Source: Grifola frondosa
Lineage: Eukaryota; Basidiomycota; Agaricomycetes; Polyporales; Grifolaceae
Direction of reading: 5' to 3'
Length of the DNA: 64,000 nt
Assembly: GCA_001683735.1 (NCBI GenBank)
Contig: LUGG01000025.1
Span: 124,001 to 188,000 of the forward strand
The notes beneath the pieces were generated by a model. That model did no database searches, was not told where the DNA came from, and was given only the letters and a program-made list of their open reading frames with translations. Positions 1 to 13,706 of the stretch are shown in pieces; the first letter of the stretch is position 1; the number at the start of each line of letters is the position of its first letter. The translations under genes were made by a program, and so were the position numbers.

Positions 1-2160
1 ACTTACTAAGTATTAAATATTAAGGACTGGCAGCGGACGTCGTTACGGCTGGCTGGCGGGGGCGAGGGCGCGCCATCAAGTGATGGCGATGGACAGACAG
101 GTGTGGGCTGTCTGTGCCTTTGCGCAGGCCTGTGCAGCCGGTTTGTGTCAGGCTGGTTTGAGAAGTATGGAAACCTGTTGTGGCTGGCCTGCTTATGGAG
201 CATCGAATTCGAAGACTACTAGTATTTGTGCTTACGGCTGTGGACGGTGTGGATGTTCCGTTATATTCGGGCATGTCGGGGGGCGAGGCGGTGAGGCTGT
301 GCTGATCCGCGGTACTTGCCTCGTGCGGAAGGGGATATTTGCGGATGGACGGATGGACGGACGAGATGTGGATAAACGAGTTGACGATCGAAGCGAGAGA
401 GGGTGGTGATGTGCACATTGTCGAGGCAATTTAATGTGCGGTTCCTGTGCGCACGGCGGCAACCAATGAGGAGCGAGGACGGTGCAGAATGTGAGCCATC
501 GTCCAAGGAAATGGCTGCAAGATCGCTGGCGCAGGTTGCGAGATTCGCGAGATAGAGGATAGAGGATAGGAAGATACTTATCGATAGGTATCGCACCGTG
601 AACGAGGTGATGCATTGGTCGGGTTTCACTCCCCTTTCCATATGGTCCTACGCGCAAGCGAGGTACTTAAATGGAGGGCCGACGTCGCGGCGGGCCACGG
701 AACGCGATATCATAGGACGCGTGTCGGGTGTCTCGCAGGAAACATCAAAAGGGTCCAAATTCAAGATGGGGTGTGTGTGCGATCGAGGGGGGAAGGCGAG
801 TACGCACCGGGCTGCTCGACGATATTATTTTATGCGGATGACCCACCATACGACACCCGATCATCGGCGCGGACTTGGGGATCGTCTCCGAAGTAAGTAA
901 CTTTTGCGATCGTTTTTGCGCGTAGAGCATACAGGGTGAAGGTCTAGGTGATCCTGGGTGACTTCCACTGGATGGATTCATAGCCCTCGATCATAGTAAT
1001 TCTGTAGGCCGTGTCTGCCGCGAGAGTCGTCCAAAGTCTAAATTACACCAGCTCGTATGAGAGTGTGTTTCAATCCGAGGCGACATCGAGCTTGGCGCAT
1101 GATACATACTCGTGATAATCAGAACGGATATTCCGTTTATGAGCTTGATCACACCTTCGACAACAAACCAGTTGCACGTCGGAGGAAGTCAAGCACCGAA
1201 TCGACTCGACTCGAGGTAGGCAAAAGAGGGCCGTGATTGTCGTATTTTCTATCAGAGACGGGGGTCAGCCTCATTGGGGTGGCTTCTGTACGAACGATCA
1301 GCGAGCGTGCTCACTAGGATATGGAAGGATTAGCGGCGAAAGCGACATCAGTCATAGGACGCGTACCTCGCAATCGGCGGCCGTGTTTTGTGATTTAAAC
1401 GTCGGTGATATTGCGGAATATTTTGTCTTGTCTGATCGCCTAGAAGGAGGCCCACGAAAAACATATGACGGTGAGTGATGAACATTAATACAGTGACATG
1501 GCCAACGATTCGCCGTTGAGAATACTGCTGGATACTACTGTGTAAGAGATGCGCAAAGCCAATTGCCGGGTTGTTGGGGTCGAATCATTCGCCTGGCCTC
1601 CAGGCAAATTAGCGGATGGAATTTCGGACGCATCCAATCAAGCAATCGCCGTCGAATTACGGTGCACGCGATACACGCGTTCGCTTGCGCGAGCGATCAG
1701 CAGAAAGCTCGTCGAATATATAAGAAAGCTTGTGGCCATCCTGGACGGAAGCAGAGTGACCTCGATGCCGCTGTCCAGTTGACCGCGTGTGTTGGGGCCG
1801 GGAGGCCGCGCCGTCGCCGAACATGGCCGAACGCGTGAGTTGCACGTGGTGAGCAGCTAGGTCCCGTCGAGACAAGACTGAACGCCTTGCGGTACACCAG
1901 CGACGACCTGCAGCAGTGCCAACGCGAGCCCTTTGTATCCTGCCCCCATCATCCGGCTGCGAGCGCGACAACACAAGCCAACAGCGGGCGTCGTTCGGTC
2001 AACGGCTCACGACTTCCTGTCACTTCCTTGCGCGCGCGCAACAACTTACAACTTATCTTTCCGCTCACACACGCACACAGTCACTCGCTATACCTTCTGG
2101 ATATCTCCGAATCCCAGTTCGACTCAGGCCTTTGCTGGTTCTGTTCAGGTAACTGTTATT
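1..2160. other. gene-free stretch and 5' leader
   Basis: No open frame here looks like a conserved protein. All frames are short, on both strands, and lack recognisable motifs. The last 200 bases are rich in C, T and CA repeats and lead into the ATG at 2161, as expected of a 5' leader in basidiomycetes. Short direct repeats occur near 340-362 (GGACGGAT units) and 549-568 (GATAGAG units). An exon of a gene lying outside the window cannot be excluded. Confidence 0.5.
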
Positions 2161-3813
2161 ATGTCTTCGTATCGGCTGGAGACCCCACGTGCTCGCCCAC
2201 CGCCGCTGCCATTGCGCGCGACCCATCTATCCGTCAAAACCTCACCTCTCCCTGGTAAAGAAACTTCGGAGACCCTCCTTTACAGTTTGCCCTCGCCTAC
2301 GCGGATCTCCCCCTCTCGCGGTCTCTCCCCCAATGGCATCCCCTCTCCGTCTTCTCCGCTAAGTCCTCGCTCCAGAACCCCCAGAGGCAGACGCATGACA
2401 CCACCGCCATCATCATCGACTTATAGCCGTTCGAACACCCCATCTCGGCCCATGCGGAGTGATCTAGAAGAGTTCGCAGAACGCTGTCGAGCGTGGTAAG
2501 TTTGGCATCCCACCTCCTCTGACGGCATCCAAAGTTTACCCCCTCCTAGGTATTATCATCAGGATGACAACGCTGGACGTCTCATGACACAGACACTGGC
2601 CACCCTACCGCCGGCGCAGCGCGCGCCGTTCGCTCGCTTGCAAGCTTCGATCCGTACTGCGTACCACGCGAGCATACATGCTCGCAGGAACGCAGAATTC
2701 AAAGCACATCTTAGCACTACGAAGCCCGGCGGCTCATTGATGCCCCATTCCCGAGCGGACCCCGGTGGTCCGCTGGCGAAGAAGGAGCGGTTTGAGAGGC
2801 TTGATCGCTTCATCCACACGTGGTGTACGATAGGCATGCCTGGCACAAAGCCCTTTTTTGAAGGACTTTGGGCAGTCATGCGACTTCAGGTGATCCCAGA
2901 GCAGCTTGGGGGCGCTGGAGCGTTTAGGATCGAGTGGGAAATTGATGATGCAGTTTTTAAAGAAGCAGGGTGAGTTCGGTTTCTAGTGCTCGTGTTTTTA
3001 AAGTTGGTTGATTCTATCTCGGCGTTGTCCGCAATACAGCGGGAAAGAATTCATGCTCGATGCCATCGACGTTCTGAAAGGAGTAAGCGTTCGTACATTA
3101 TCGTTGGGTTATTTAGTCATGATTTTGGTTGGTCAGGTTCTCGCCTTCGAAGAGGCACCGTCCAATAGGCGGTCTCCATCCAGTAATGGTCCCGCCCAAT
3201 ATTCGGCCTTTTCCCCGTTGTCACCCATACACTCGCGGTCGCAATCCCAGCCACTTCCTTCTGCTACTGAGCGTTCGGTTCCGATACGTCAGAAAGGTTC
3301 TCACATAGTGTCTACTACTCAAACCAAACGCCCCGAGCCCCGAGCGACCCATTCTTGGATACACCAACTCTCTCGTCGTCATATTCATCCGCTAACACTG
3401 CGTCTGCTTCCACGTCCGGCTCGTCGATCGCAGATGAACCTATCACCCCCACTACACCGTCGGCGGACATAGACGATGTGTTCGCGCCGGCGCAACCAAC
3501 TCTCAATTTTTCTGATGAATCTGATGGATTCTTGCGTACGTGGACGTCACCAGACCTTCCCAACCCGGAACTTCTGTCACTGCTCAGTATATTCCCTGCG
3601 TTCGTCGCGCGAAATCCTTTACCCCGATTTCCTGTGGAACCTACTTCCCGCCGGCCCGCTGATATAGAGGAGGGCGAAGAAGTGCTGCAGGAGGGAATGG
3701 AGATCAAAGTCGGCACCGGGACCATGTGGCTGGGGACCAAACGCCGCGCCGACGGATGGCAAGGCGGGTGGTGGACGCGGTTTAAGCTCTGGTTGGCGAG
3801 AGTATTCTGTTAG
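2161..3813 (+). CDS. proline/serine-rich hypothetical protein
   Basis: I do not recognise a family. Exon 1 (2161-2495) encodes a Pro/Ser/Arg-rich, probably disordered N-terminus. An intron 2496-2549 joins in phase to exon 2 (2550-2969), which carries a more ordered region with many basic and aromatic residues. Small exons follow at 3040-3082 and from 3137. One more intron between about 3183 and 3308 is needed to reach the last frame, and its donor is not resolved. The C-terminal part is acidic and Ser/Thr-rich and ends in a Trp-rich, basic, hydrophobic tail (WWTRFKLWLARVFC) that could bind membrane; that is inference. The start is the first in-frame ATG after a pyrimidine-rich leader, although the frame is open farther upstream. 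The compositional profile and clean splice joints support a real gene. Confidence 0.75.
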
Positions 3814-6165
3814 CAGTTCCGGACAGAACTTTGCCTATACGGGTTCCCCGTTTCGTCGTCCCTTCCCGACTGCACGTCCTGTGACCTGTTGTCTGTCCTC
3901 GATGTTATCTCCGTCTCGCACACACATTCATCCATGTTCGTCTCTGTTGCTCCGGACACCCATTGGACGCTTATGCCATTAGGTCCGTTCACCCGTTATC
4001 GACCGTTACACGTACATTGTACATTGTACACCGTCTCGTCCCTTATCCCCCTCCTTATGGAGAACCCGCACAGTCCTCCTCACCGGGCACATACCCTGTA
4101 TTGTCATCCGCGATGTTGATACTGTTTGCTACGATTATGTGCTGTTTATTCAGAAGAGCATTATGAAGTCGGTGTCGCTGCAGCTGGAGTGACGAGGGGT
4201 TGTAACATTATTGTAGATATTTATCATGATATGTTATGACCCATCGCACCGTGTGCACATGCGAGCGAATGCGGAAGTCGTAGTGTTCATTCCTCCCGAA
4301 GGTGCCCAGTATACATTTGGGTACAATAATAAGCCCGGGTCGGAGGGCGATTGGAGTACCCATGACACGGTACGTCTTCCTTGGGCTGATCGTCGTGGTC
4401 AAGTTATGCTTATACCAGCAATAGCATTTGTACTGTTTCCGAGTAGATGTCGTGCTCGCTATATCGTGCGTCTTGCCAAATGTCGCCCTGATGGAAAGTC
4501 TACTACTTGACTTGAATCCCACGAAATAGATGTCCTCCCCATGTGGTCAACTTCTCAGAACTATCGCAAGCTGTCCCCGACGTACAAACGGCTCCGCATT
4601 GCTATTCTCAGCGGTTCCAGCGGTGTGGTAGTACCTCCACCAATTAATTGGGCCTTCCCGAGCCTACGATCACGTCTATTCGGTCGCGTACCAGACGAGC
4701 GGTAGTACTCCCAGTTCTTCGAGCCATTGATTCAAGCATTTCCACGTACCCGACGTGACTCCGCCTCGTCTCGAGGCTTTGCCCGGCGGTGGCAGCACCT
4801 TCTCAGGCTCTTGCACATCGCCTTACCAAGCTCACTGATTGAGTGGGAACTCCATGCTCGGTAAGTGTTGGACTCGACGTCATGCATGCCCGTCCGTATG
4901 GCTGGTAGGATCCGCGCTATCGTGAGCAGCGAGAACAGATATGGCAATAGGCATCGGTCAAAAATGCTCCTTTATGAGGATGAATCCCACAACTTACTAT
5001 ATTGGGCTCGCCGACCCATCAAGAGTCGCTCTCCGCATTTGCTTCATACTTGGAAGATGCAATTATTGATTCTTTGCACAGCAGATGCATGATGGTCAGA
5101 GTGACTTGGAAGTCTTCGATGCAAGCATAGCCTCTAGTAACTTGGAGTACAAGTCCACCAATCCGGTAAATGAACTACAAATGGCTCTTCTCCTTTCTTA
5201 CCGCTCTGGCGGTTCATCTGCTACTAGGTGCTGAAGCACAATTAATGGAACAGAGTCAGTATAGAGTTGTGTTGTAGGATGCGTTCCGCATCGCAACCAC
5301 TTATGTTCCAGAGATGGTTCGGTCGTTTAGACGACTAGTATTGACTTGACCGGTTCGATAGAGACGGGCCAAGAATTCTGACCGCAGCTTTTTGCGCCGC
5401 TCTTTCTACCAGAATCACCGACCACAACGGAGAAAGATTAATGCTATCAAGGCATTCATCAGCGATATCGGGTGCGCAAAGCATTGCCTCCCAACAAACT
5501 AAAGTTATTCGCGTTCTTCTGCAGGAAGACCCTGACCGTTGCGTCGGACCAGTCAAAGAAATGTGGACATAACATGTGGCGTCGGGCGCCCAGTTTGAGG
5601 CGCCACCTGTTGCGCTTGGGCGGAGATGACTGAACTATGCCCACTTTGGTTGTCGCCGTTTCATCTCGTCGGGAGATGAGGCCACTGCATACCGCGCCGT
5701 ACCAAGAGCTCGTTATTCAAATCGGTGATCATCATTTATTAACGCAGCGACAGTAGACACTAGGGGCTGTGCTCGACGTAGACGTCCCGACCGATCGGGC
5801 ATATTTTTTATCTGTGGCGCACCTCTGCCATACCAAATCGCGCGCTCAGGAGTCGCTAGTTGATGGACAGATTGGGGACAGATTGGAGGAGCATGGAGGC
5901 GCAGTACTAGTGCTTCCAGACGTCTTCGAAACCAAATACATGTCGGGTGGAGGGTCACCGATGGACCGTTATATCAGTTTCAAGGAACTGGGCGTCCCGA
6001 AGGACAGGAAGGAAGAGACTGAGCGATAGCAGAAAGGCAAACGTTATGTACATCATGTGAACTTGGGTGTCAACGCTCAGAGCGCACACATACAAAGTGC
6101 GGGATAGCGACAAGAAAGAAACTGGACATTGAGGAAAGAGGACAAAGGAAGCTTTAACGCGCAAA
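3814..6165. other. 2.3-kb gene-free region
   Basis: This interval separates the stops of two convergent genes. Only short unrelated frames occur, none with a recognisable motif or plausible splice-linked partner. A GTACATTGTACATTGTACA repeat lies at about 4013-4031. I see no terminal inverted repeats or coding remnant that would identify a transposon. Confidence 0.5.
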
Positions 6166-7577
6166 TTACCGCCGCCGTGTGCGCAACGCTGACACGGTCT
6201 CCTCGAGGGCCCTATTCTTGTTCTGCAACCTGCACAAACCAATGAGCGCCCAGTTATTGGACACATGAAGAGCCGCCTACCGTTGGATCTCCTGCTCGAG
6301 CTCGGCAATCCTCTTCGACTTGATTTCGTTGCTTTTCTGCGCAGCCTTTTGCTTCCGCTCCAGCTTGCGGACGAAGTCTGGTATATCCGACAACGCCGCT
6401 ATATGCTCTGCGATAGAGTCCGTTGAGGGCAACTCGGCATGCACGCTCTCCTGCGAACCCGTCTGGGACCCCATACGAAGAGCAAGAGCACGCTCGTGAA
6501 AAGGATGTTCCTAGTCAAAGTTCCTTCGTCAGAACACAATCATACGTCTGATAGGGCGGCTTCACACGCATACCGGATCATGCACAATGCGCTGCCACTG
6601 CGACTCGCTCGCCCCCCTTCCCCTTAGACCGGGTGGGCGATGGGGGAAATCCGCTCCCAGACAGGCTCAAAACAGGCCCCGCGCCGAAGTCGCGCTCCAG
6701 CGGCTGCGAACTCTGTGGTGGCGTCATGAGCATGCCGTTCGCGTTCACACTCCCACTGGGTGTGTATGCACGCGCAGGTGCCGACCGCTCTGGGGTACGA
6801 GGTGTCCAGGGCTCTTGCGGCACGTCCGCCAGATGGTACTCCCTCGAGGGACCTGCGATGGGTTTCGAAGGATGCCAAAATTCCTCCTCTGCGTCTGAGA
6901 TGGAGTCTAACTGGGGCCAGGAGGATTCATCCTCGTCCGGAATGGAATCCGTCTGCACGGGTGCATCGGAATGATTTGTTGTATTCCTGGGAGAGTTAGA
7001 CCCATATTCGTTAATTTCGAGACGACTGCGCTTCGGCGAGGGCGGAGGAGAAGATGCGGAGCGGAGCTCATCAGAAAGGTCACGTATCTCAGCCTGAGAG
7101 GCGGCGAGCGCCGCTTCTATGACTTTGAGCCGAGAGGGAGTGCGCGAGAAAGAAGTAGAACTGGTCCGGAGGTTATCACGACGGGAGGATCCTTGCGACG
7201 AAGCATGCCCTGCGTGATTGTTCGGCACATGTGAATTTATAGATAAGCCGGTTTCGATACCTTCGCGACGCCTCTCTCTCTGCGAAGGGGTGATTGTATG
7301 CGATGGCGTGACTGCTGCCTGGGGAGTTCTGAGTGCTTCTTCTATGTCCCTGAAACGTCTCGACGTTTGAGGGGTTACGGGTGTGCCGGTCCAGGGACAG
7401 AAGCAGGGGGTGGGGTGATCGCTCGAGGACGCTTTTGCGGGTTAATTGCCGAAGTTGATGAAGTTCGAGCGAGAGCGGCTCGTTGCTGCTGAGACGGGCG
7501 AGATGATATATTCCCAGGAAGACTGGGAGGGGCAGGTTGTGGATTCGGTGGGTGCACTTCAATTTCATCTACCCACT
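6166..7577 (-). CDS. coiled-coil hypothetical protein, 5' end unresolved
   Basis: I do not recognise the family. Reading leftward, the first visible exon (from 7577 after an acceptor-like TAG) is Pro/Ser/Arg-rich. It continues into a region with a heptad-like stretch (KVIEAALAASQAEIRDLSDE) and an acidic segment with 'DEDESSWPQLDSISDAEEEF'. After one or more introns near 6475-6580, a second coiled coil follows (PDFVRKLERKQKAAQKSNEI). A clean 51-nt intron (6230-6280) leads to the last exon, ending LEETVSALRTRRR at the stop 6166-6168. The true ATG must lie in an upstream exon: the MKLK frame at 7568 is out of phase, and the GTG at 7557 is not a convincing start. An ATG at 7669 is a candidate, but its splice is not obvious. 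The two coiled coils suggest an oligomeric scaffold; no function is inferred. Confidence 0.65.
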
Positions 7578-8581
7578 CTATAAGTCCTCAGGTAAGTTGA
7601 AAGACCCTCGCAACAAGAACAAATCCAAGACACTAAACTGAAGAATTTGCATCGGTCAGGGTCATCCATTGACTTGGCACAAGAATAAAAGTCCCTATAA
7701 AGCGAGGTTAATTACTGAATCGAGGAGGATTGCTGGCGGCATAATGTTGTGCAGGGCCCCGCACGGGATGACAACTGGAAGAGGGTGTCGTCGTGGTACT
7801 CAAGATGGTACAGCTTTGAGGCTGTATCTTCCTCCCTCAATTTCTCGTACCTCAAACAATATCTATTTGCCACATGTCAGTAATCCACCGTAGAAATGGC
7901 TTGTGCCACTCACATGGATTTGGAGCTTCGCGTCTGGCAAGACAAGTCGTATTCGAAGCCGGTATCCTCGAAACATGCTGGCACAAAAAAAGAGGCATAC
8001 TGACATGAATTGCGAATACTTTTGCTCTACACAAGTAATCCTTACCGCCGCATCGTAAAGTTCTGGAACGATGGCTTGGCTTGCTCTAACATCACACCCA
8101 GACTTGACTTTACCCAGCTCCTGAGCCAGGCCATGCACAACACTATGGGATCGCAGACAGTCACTGGTCTTACTCACCGTTCAGGGTTAGTGATGGTTCT
8201 GCTAGTGTGCCTCGCAGCGAGCTCGCCATGCTGGTAGCATCTGACGTTGCCCTCTTCGTCAACGCAGCTGGACCGATGAGTAAATGTCTGTGATGACTGG
8301 GGAGTATTCGGCATAAGTAAATCTCAGGGCAGTGGTGGCTTGTAAAGAGAACGTAAGTGCTAACTCCTGCGTCGTCGGGGCGTTGTTCCGTTTTGGCAAT
8401 TCCGCGTTGGCCGCCACCGGACCCCCGAATATACCTTTTGTCGGCCATAAAGATCATTTTCCGGACATGAGTAGGTGAACCGGAGGAATTTTACTGGCAG
8501 CCGGCAGACGGTCCGTTCCGGGCATTTACTGAGAGGTCGGAGGTGTCATTTTCGGCGCAGCCACCTTCACCACTGCCGACC
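7578..8581. other. intergenic, probable divergent promoter region
   Basis: About 1 kb lies between the leftward coiled-coil gene and the rightward PAC4 gene. It probably contains the missing first exon of the former and both promoters. The short frames present show no conserved protein features. Confidence 0.4.
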
Positions 8582-9187
8582 ATGTCGACCACCCATATTC
8601 ATGTTGACATCAAATACATACCCCCGTCGGAGCCTTCCCTGCCTGCTCTGGCAGTTCAGATAACTCAGCTGGTCGGTTCATATATGCTTTGGGTGGGCAC
8701 GACAGACTCCGAGGAGGAGCTTGCCAATGCGCCGGTGCAAGGGTGTTTGTCTAGAGATTGGGCATGCGCAATGCCCGCCAGAGACGTGAGTCGACGAGCC
8801 TTGCAGTCAGTTGCGTAGCGGCGTTGACGAATGTTGAAGGCGGGGATGCCGGCAGCAGCAACTTCACTCTATCGTTCTTCAAGCTCGAATGCAGCACTGT
8901 CGATGGCACAGCGCCTGGGTGATATCTCTGTCTTGTCACTCTTCATGTCGGACATATGCTGACCGCGGGTTTCGTAACCACGTTACGGGCTTCATGGCAC
9001 GTTGTTTACGCTCTTCTTCAATGCGATAATTCGGCCCTGCGCAGCAAGGCGCTTCAAGAAACAGATTTTCCTGTCCATCGACGTTCCGCCCTCGTTTCAG
9101 TCGATGGGCCAAGAGGGAAAGGTATTGCTGGCGATAGAGAGGGCCGTAGTTGAGGCTGTGAAGGAAAAGGAGACGCCTAGTAATTAG
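8582..9187 (+). CDS. proteasome assembly chaperone 4 (PAC4/PSMG4 family)
   Basis: The product is a small chaperone that pairs with PAC3 to order alpha subunits during assembly of the 20S proteasome ring, in cytosol and nucleus. Splicing 8582-8785, 8840-8918 and 9045-9187 gives an uninterrupted 141-aa protein. Evidence is alignment from memory to the PAC4 family: an N-terminal beta strand (IHVDIKYIP), the hallmark 'SYMLWVG', a central TSLY segment, and the pattern 'MAQRLARRFKKQIFLSID', which follows the human AQRLARK-x-NKQVFVS block exactly across the second splice site. The C-terminus ends in a charged helix. Introns have GTGAGT and GTGATA donors. The length matches the family (about 120-145 aa). 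The match depends on the spliced product; no single exon shows it. Confidence 0.88.
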
Positions 9188-9568
9188 TGTGGATGCTAGC
9201 AATATTGTATCGTCGCGTTGCGAGATAACTATCGACTACGGATGCGATGGTGAACGTTGCGTGCCATGGCTCATGATGCATTGCAGAAAGATGCATCGCA
9301 GAAATAATGAAATGGATAGATATGTTGTGGATATCGTGAGGGATGGTGGCAGTTGTCATCTGAGCTGCGCCGTGGCGGCTCGGCGACGCCCCATATTCAT
9401 GATCGGGGCCTCATTTCCAGAGCACCTGTGCGCTCTTCATTCCGCTTTACTTGTCCTCTTCCTCGTCGCCCACGTCCTACATCCATCCATCATTCACTCG
9501 CTCAGGACGTTTATCGTCGAGGCTATTGTGACCAATCTCACGTCTTCCCTTTTCTCCTTTCAAACTAC

Positions 9569-12500
9569 ATGTTGGAACCTGAATTGCTGGCCTACATGAC
9601 TGGTACAAACGAAGATTTTGACCTCCCTCGTTGGCACAACCAAGCCCTCCACGACGGAGGCCTCTCTTCATCAGCACAGGCTGCCCAGTCTGCCGCACAG
9701 GCGTCATATATGTATTCCCAAGCCCCTCCTCTCCCCCCGCCCCCGGCAGGCACACAGTCAAGCCGCATCCATCAACCTCCCTCTGGTTCGTCGAGACAGC
9801 CCCGTATCAATCAGCTCTTGGACGAGGATCAGCAGTTTGGGACGGGCTCATTACCTCCTTATTCTCCTAACGGCGGCTTGGGTCGCAGTCTGTCGTTGGG
9901 CGGCGCCACGGGTACGTCTTCATCAAGAGGACGGAGACACCATATGCAAGACGATCTGGAGGGCGCATTCAATGTTGACGGCGATACAAATCAAAGACAT
10001 ACTCCTCAATCGCTGTATCCCCCAAGCATTGCATACCAGACGTCATCTGCAGGGAGCGCCAATACAACGGGTTCTGCAAGCAATGCTGCTGATCCATATC
10101 AGGACGCCTATTTCGCTGGGACAGGTGTCCACACACCCAAGAGGAGTCATACGCAACACGACGCTGGTTCCTCCCGCGCGTTACGTTCGCCTCATCGAGC
10201 ACCCAACCAGGCAGCGCCCATCGTCGATCCTTACTCACCCCAGCATTATACCTCGCCTTCGAGCAATTCTTATCCATATTCTCCCTCAGCAGAACACAGA
10301 TCTTTTCCAGCCGCCACGTATCAGTCTCATTCTCGGTCTCAATCGCAGGTTAAAGGAGAACCGATGTCGCCACCCATCCCTCCTCCTGCGTATTCGCCCC
10401 ATGCCGGGGCCCAACCCTCCCTATACTCACCAGGCTATCCGATGGACACCACCAGCCCCGCACCGTCGTCCTCACAGAATCTTACAGCCCAGCGCCCTGC
10501 GCGCCAAACTTCTATATCTCAACCCGCCACGCCTTTATCGTTTGGACACAATGCACAAAACTCTCAAGGGTCTGCACAGTATGCGCCACCTCCCCCAGAC
10601 TATCTGCCGATGGCGGTGGAGGTGCCTCCGAAACGCCGCGCGACTGGTCTCAGACGTGTGCGGGATCACCGCGACTTGCGGCCATTTGTCAATCAGCATC
10701 CTCAGGGACGTCGGATGGACGCGCATGGCGCATACCTTTCGGTGAGTTATCTCTTGTCTGATTTAATCATCACAAGCGTTTATTCTCGTTACGCATGTAG
10801 CCGCTCAGGCAGCTCACGACTAATTTGGTGGAAACATATCACATCTGCAACCCGCAGTTCAGATATGAGTCGACGCACAATCCGCGGAGAGTGCTGACGA
10901 AGCCGAGCAAGCCTGCGCACAATGATTCATACGATAATGAAGACTACGACTACATCTTGTATGTGAACGATTGGTTAGGCACCGATGAGGGTCACAAGTG
11001 CGTTTATCTGCTTTGTACAGCTGGTATTTCGGCTGGAGCTGCTTTTCTGCGCTAGATACTTGATCTTGGACATCCTGGGCCAGGGGACGTTCGGCCAGGT
11101 GGTGAAGTGCCAGAATATGAAAACGCACGAAGTAGTCGCGGTGAAGGTTGTGAAGAACAAACCGGCGTATTTCAACCAGAGTATGATGGAGGTCACGATA
11201 CTGGAACTGGTAAGCGTGCTGCATTACTTTCTTTGCGATTGTGCGCCTCAAGGTCATGTTTTACAGTTGAACAATCAGTGTGATCCTCATGACGAGCACC
11301 ACATCTTGCGGTTACGGGATTCTTTCATCCACAAGAACCATTTGTGTCTTGTGTTTGAACTACTATCCTCAAATTTGTACGAGCTGATCAAACAGAACCA
11401 GTTCCAAGGCCTCAGTACACAGCTTGTCAAGGTGTTCACGGCACAGTTACTGGATGCAATGACTGTGCTCAAAGAAGCACGTCTGATACATTGCGATCTG
11501 AAACCGGAGAACATCCTCCTAAAGTCGTGAGTAGAATGCATTTTGTGTTACGTACTTCATTCATATCGCTGGACTCGTTCAGGCTCCAGTCACCACAGAT
11601 CAAGGTCATCGATTTCGGTTCCGCATGCCATGAACGGCAAACCGTGTACACATACATCCAATCCCGATTCTACCGATCGCCAGAAGTCTTGCTCGGCATC
11701 CCGTATACGGCGGCCATCGATATGTGGTCACTGGGTTGCATTGCAGTAGAGTTGTTCTTGGGACTGCCGTTGTTCCCGGGGACAAGTGAGTACAACCAGA
11801 TCACTCGAATAGTGGAGATGCTAGGGTATGTTCATTCCTTCGCTGCACGCAGTCGAGTTATACGATTGACGCGTCCACGTGATTTGCTATATTGTAGGCT
11901 CCCTCCACAATACATGTTGGACATGGGCAAGCAGACAAACCAGTTCTTCGACTCATACGTGGACGCGTATAACCACAAAAAGTACAGGCTGAAGAGCATC
12001 GAGCAGTATTCCCGCGAACACAACACGCAGGAGCAGCCGGGCAAGCAGTACTTCAAGGCGAACTCGCTGCCGGATATCATCCGTCAGGCACCCATGCCAA
12101 CGTTCAAGTCACCGTCACGACAGTCGCACGAAGCCGATAAAGGTGGGGGTTTTTTTTTGATCGTTCACATGGAGATGGTCCTGATACACTACGCATGCAG
12201 AAATGAACAATCGGGCTTCCTTCATCGATTTTTGTCAGGGGCTGTTGAATATGAATCCGATAGAGAGGTGGTCTCCGCAGCAGGCGAGGATGCATCCGTT
12301 CATCACTGGAGAGAAATGGACAAAACCGTGGACTGTGAGACATTCTAATTTAAGATGTTATTGGACACACTGATCATCTTCTATTATTTAGCCCGCTGGG
12401 CAGCCAAATTCACAGGTTTCTCCACCGCCTACAAACCCTGGTCCCGATCCGAAACGGCCGTACGGGGGATTGGTACCATCGCAGCCGCAGGGAAAGCGGG

Positions 12501-13706
12501 CATACCAAGATGCTGCGGCCTACAATCAGCACCTCACCCAGCACCAAGTATTTACCGCGCAACAACAGCTGGCCTCGCAGGCCGCCCAGAACGTCTACAG
12601 AAATCCGTACCTCACACAGCAGAACCCACAGCAGGGCAACTCAGCGTTCCCCGCCTCGCAGGACGGCTCTGTCACAAATTACGCTCCACAACAACAGTAC
12701 AATGCGTCGGGATCACAATCTCAGCCGACATCGCATCGTGGTCTCACACACCAGAGCTCGCATGGTCATTTGAACGTCAATACCAACGTCGCGCAGTACG
12801 CAGGCCAGCCAACGGCCGGCGGATTCCCTGTCCCCGCACATCTGACCCCCGCTGTACCATCGCACTCTTACTACGGCAATGCACGTACACGGTCGAACAC
12901 GATCAATAACATGATGGACAATATACCACCTGCGCTTGCGCGGTTGCAGCATATGAACCAGGATGTCATCGGCGGGCGGAAGGCGCTAACGCCGGTGTTG
13001 AAGCGAGACGACGCAATCAGGGAGTGGGAACGGAGACAGTCGGGAAAGGCTGCAGCAGCTCAGCCATATCCTCAGCTGGAATATCTGCAGCAGCAGGCTG
13101 AACTCGCGGCTGCACAGGGGATGAACAATTGGGGTCACGCGAGCACGTCCAACCGGTACCCACCGCCCAGCTCGAGCCTCGCTCACTCGTACCAGCCCAA
13201 TGCTATGATCGTCGATGAGGACCGCCGAGACGCCATCATGTCGAATGTGCGGTCGGCGGCGCATGCGGACTCGGGTAACATGTTTGCCGCGTCGTCGAGT
13301 ATCATCCCGAGTCCGCCACAGGCGTACGCAAGCAAGCGCGACGACCACGGGAAACCGATACGCCGCCACGTACCCGCAGCAGCCACAGCAGTCGGGAGCA
13401 TCGCCCTTCGATTCGGTAGACCGACGGACAGATATTGGCGCTCTGTACGTGCCAATGCAACCTGACCAGTATGGCCCATACAGCAATGCAGCGGCGCAGC
13501 ATGGTGCTGCGTCGCGTCAGGTCGCACCGCCAGCCCAGGCCGTGCCGCCGTCGTTCTACGGTGCAGGTGTCGTGCCCGCAGGACATGTACTTCCGGTCAA
13601 TCAGCGTAACCCGTTCTCAGCTGCGGACGCGCTGCCTACGCCGCAAGGACAGGCCAGCACCAAGGAGAGCCGAAGAAAGAGTGGGATAGATTTGTGGACG
13701 CAGTGA
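9569..13706 (+). CDS. YAK1: dual-specificity kinase Yak1 (DYRK family)
   Basis: A CMGC/DYRK kinase that in fungi acts downstream of PKA/TOR in stress and growth arrest. Exons 9569-10741, 10801-10997, 11056-11209, 11267-11526, 11583-11825, 11898-12142, 12201-12334 and 12392 onward join in phase. The long N-terminus is Pro/Gln/Ser-rich. The kinase domain shows GQGTFGQV (glycine loop), VAVKVVKNK (catalytic Lys), [11 protein letters not shown] (catalytic loop, HCD as in DYRKs), IDFGSAC, the autophosphorylated activation-loop [13 protein letters not shown], and [10 protein letters not shown]. The C-terminal tail is rich in Q and A. The tail changes frame between about 13275 and 13380. Either a 46-nt intron (13275-13320) or missing bases in a C run near 13375 would restore the frame that ends at 13706. 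The ATG 9569 is the first one in the frame of conserved sequence; 9596 is an alternative. Confidence 0.95.

Noticed and set aside
9618..10745. 375-residue plus-strand frame
   Set aside because: Alternative frame of the low-complexity Pro/Ser-rich YAK1 first exon; the YAK1 frame joins the kinase domain in phase.
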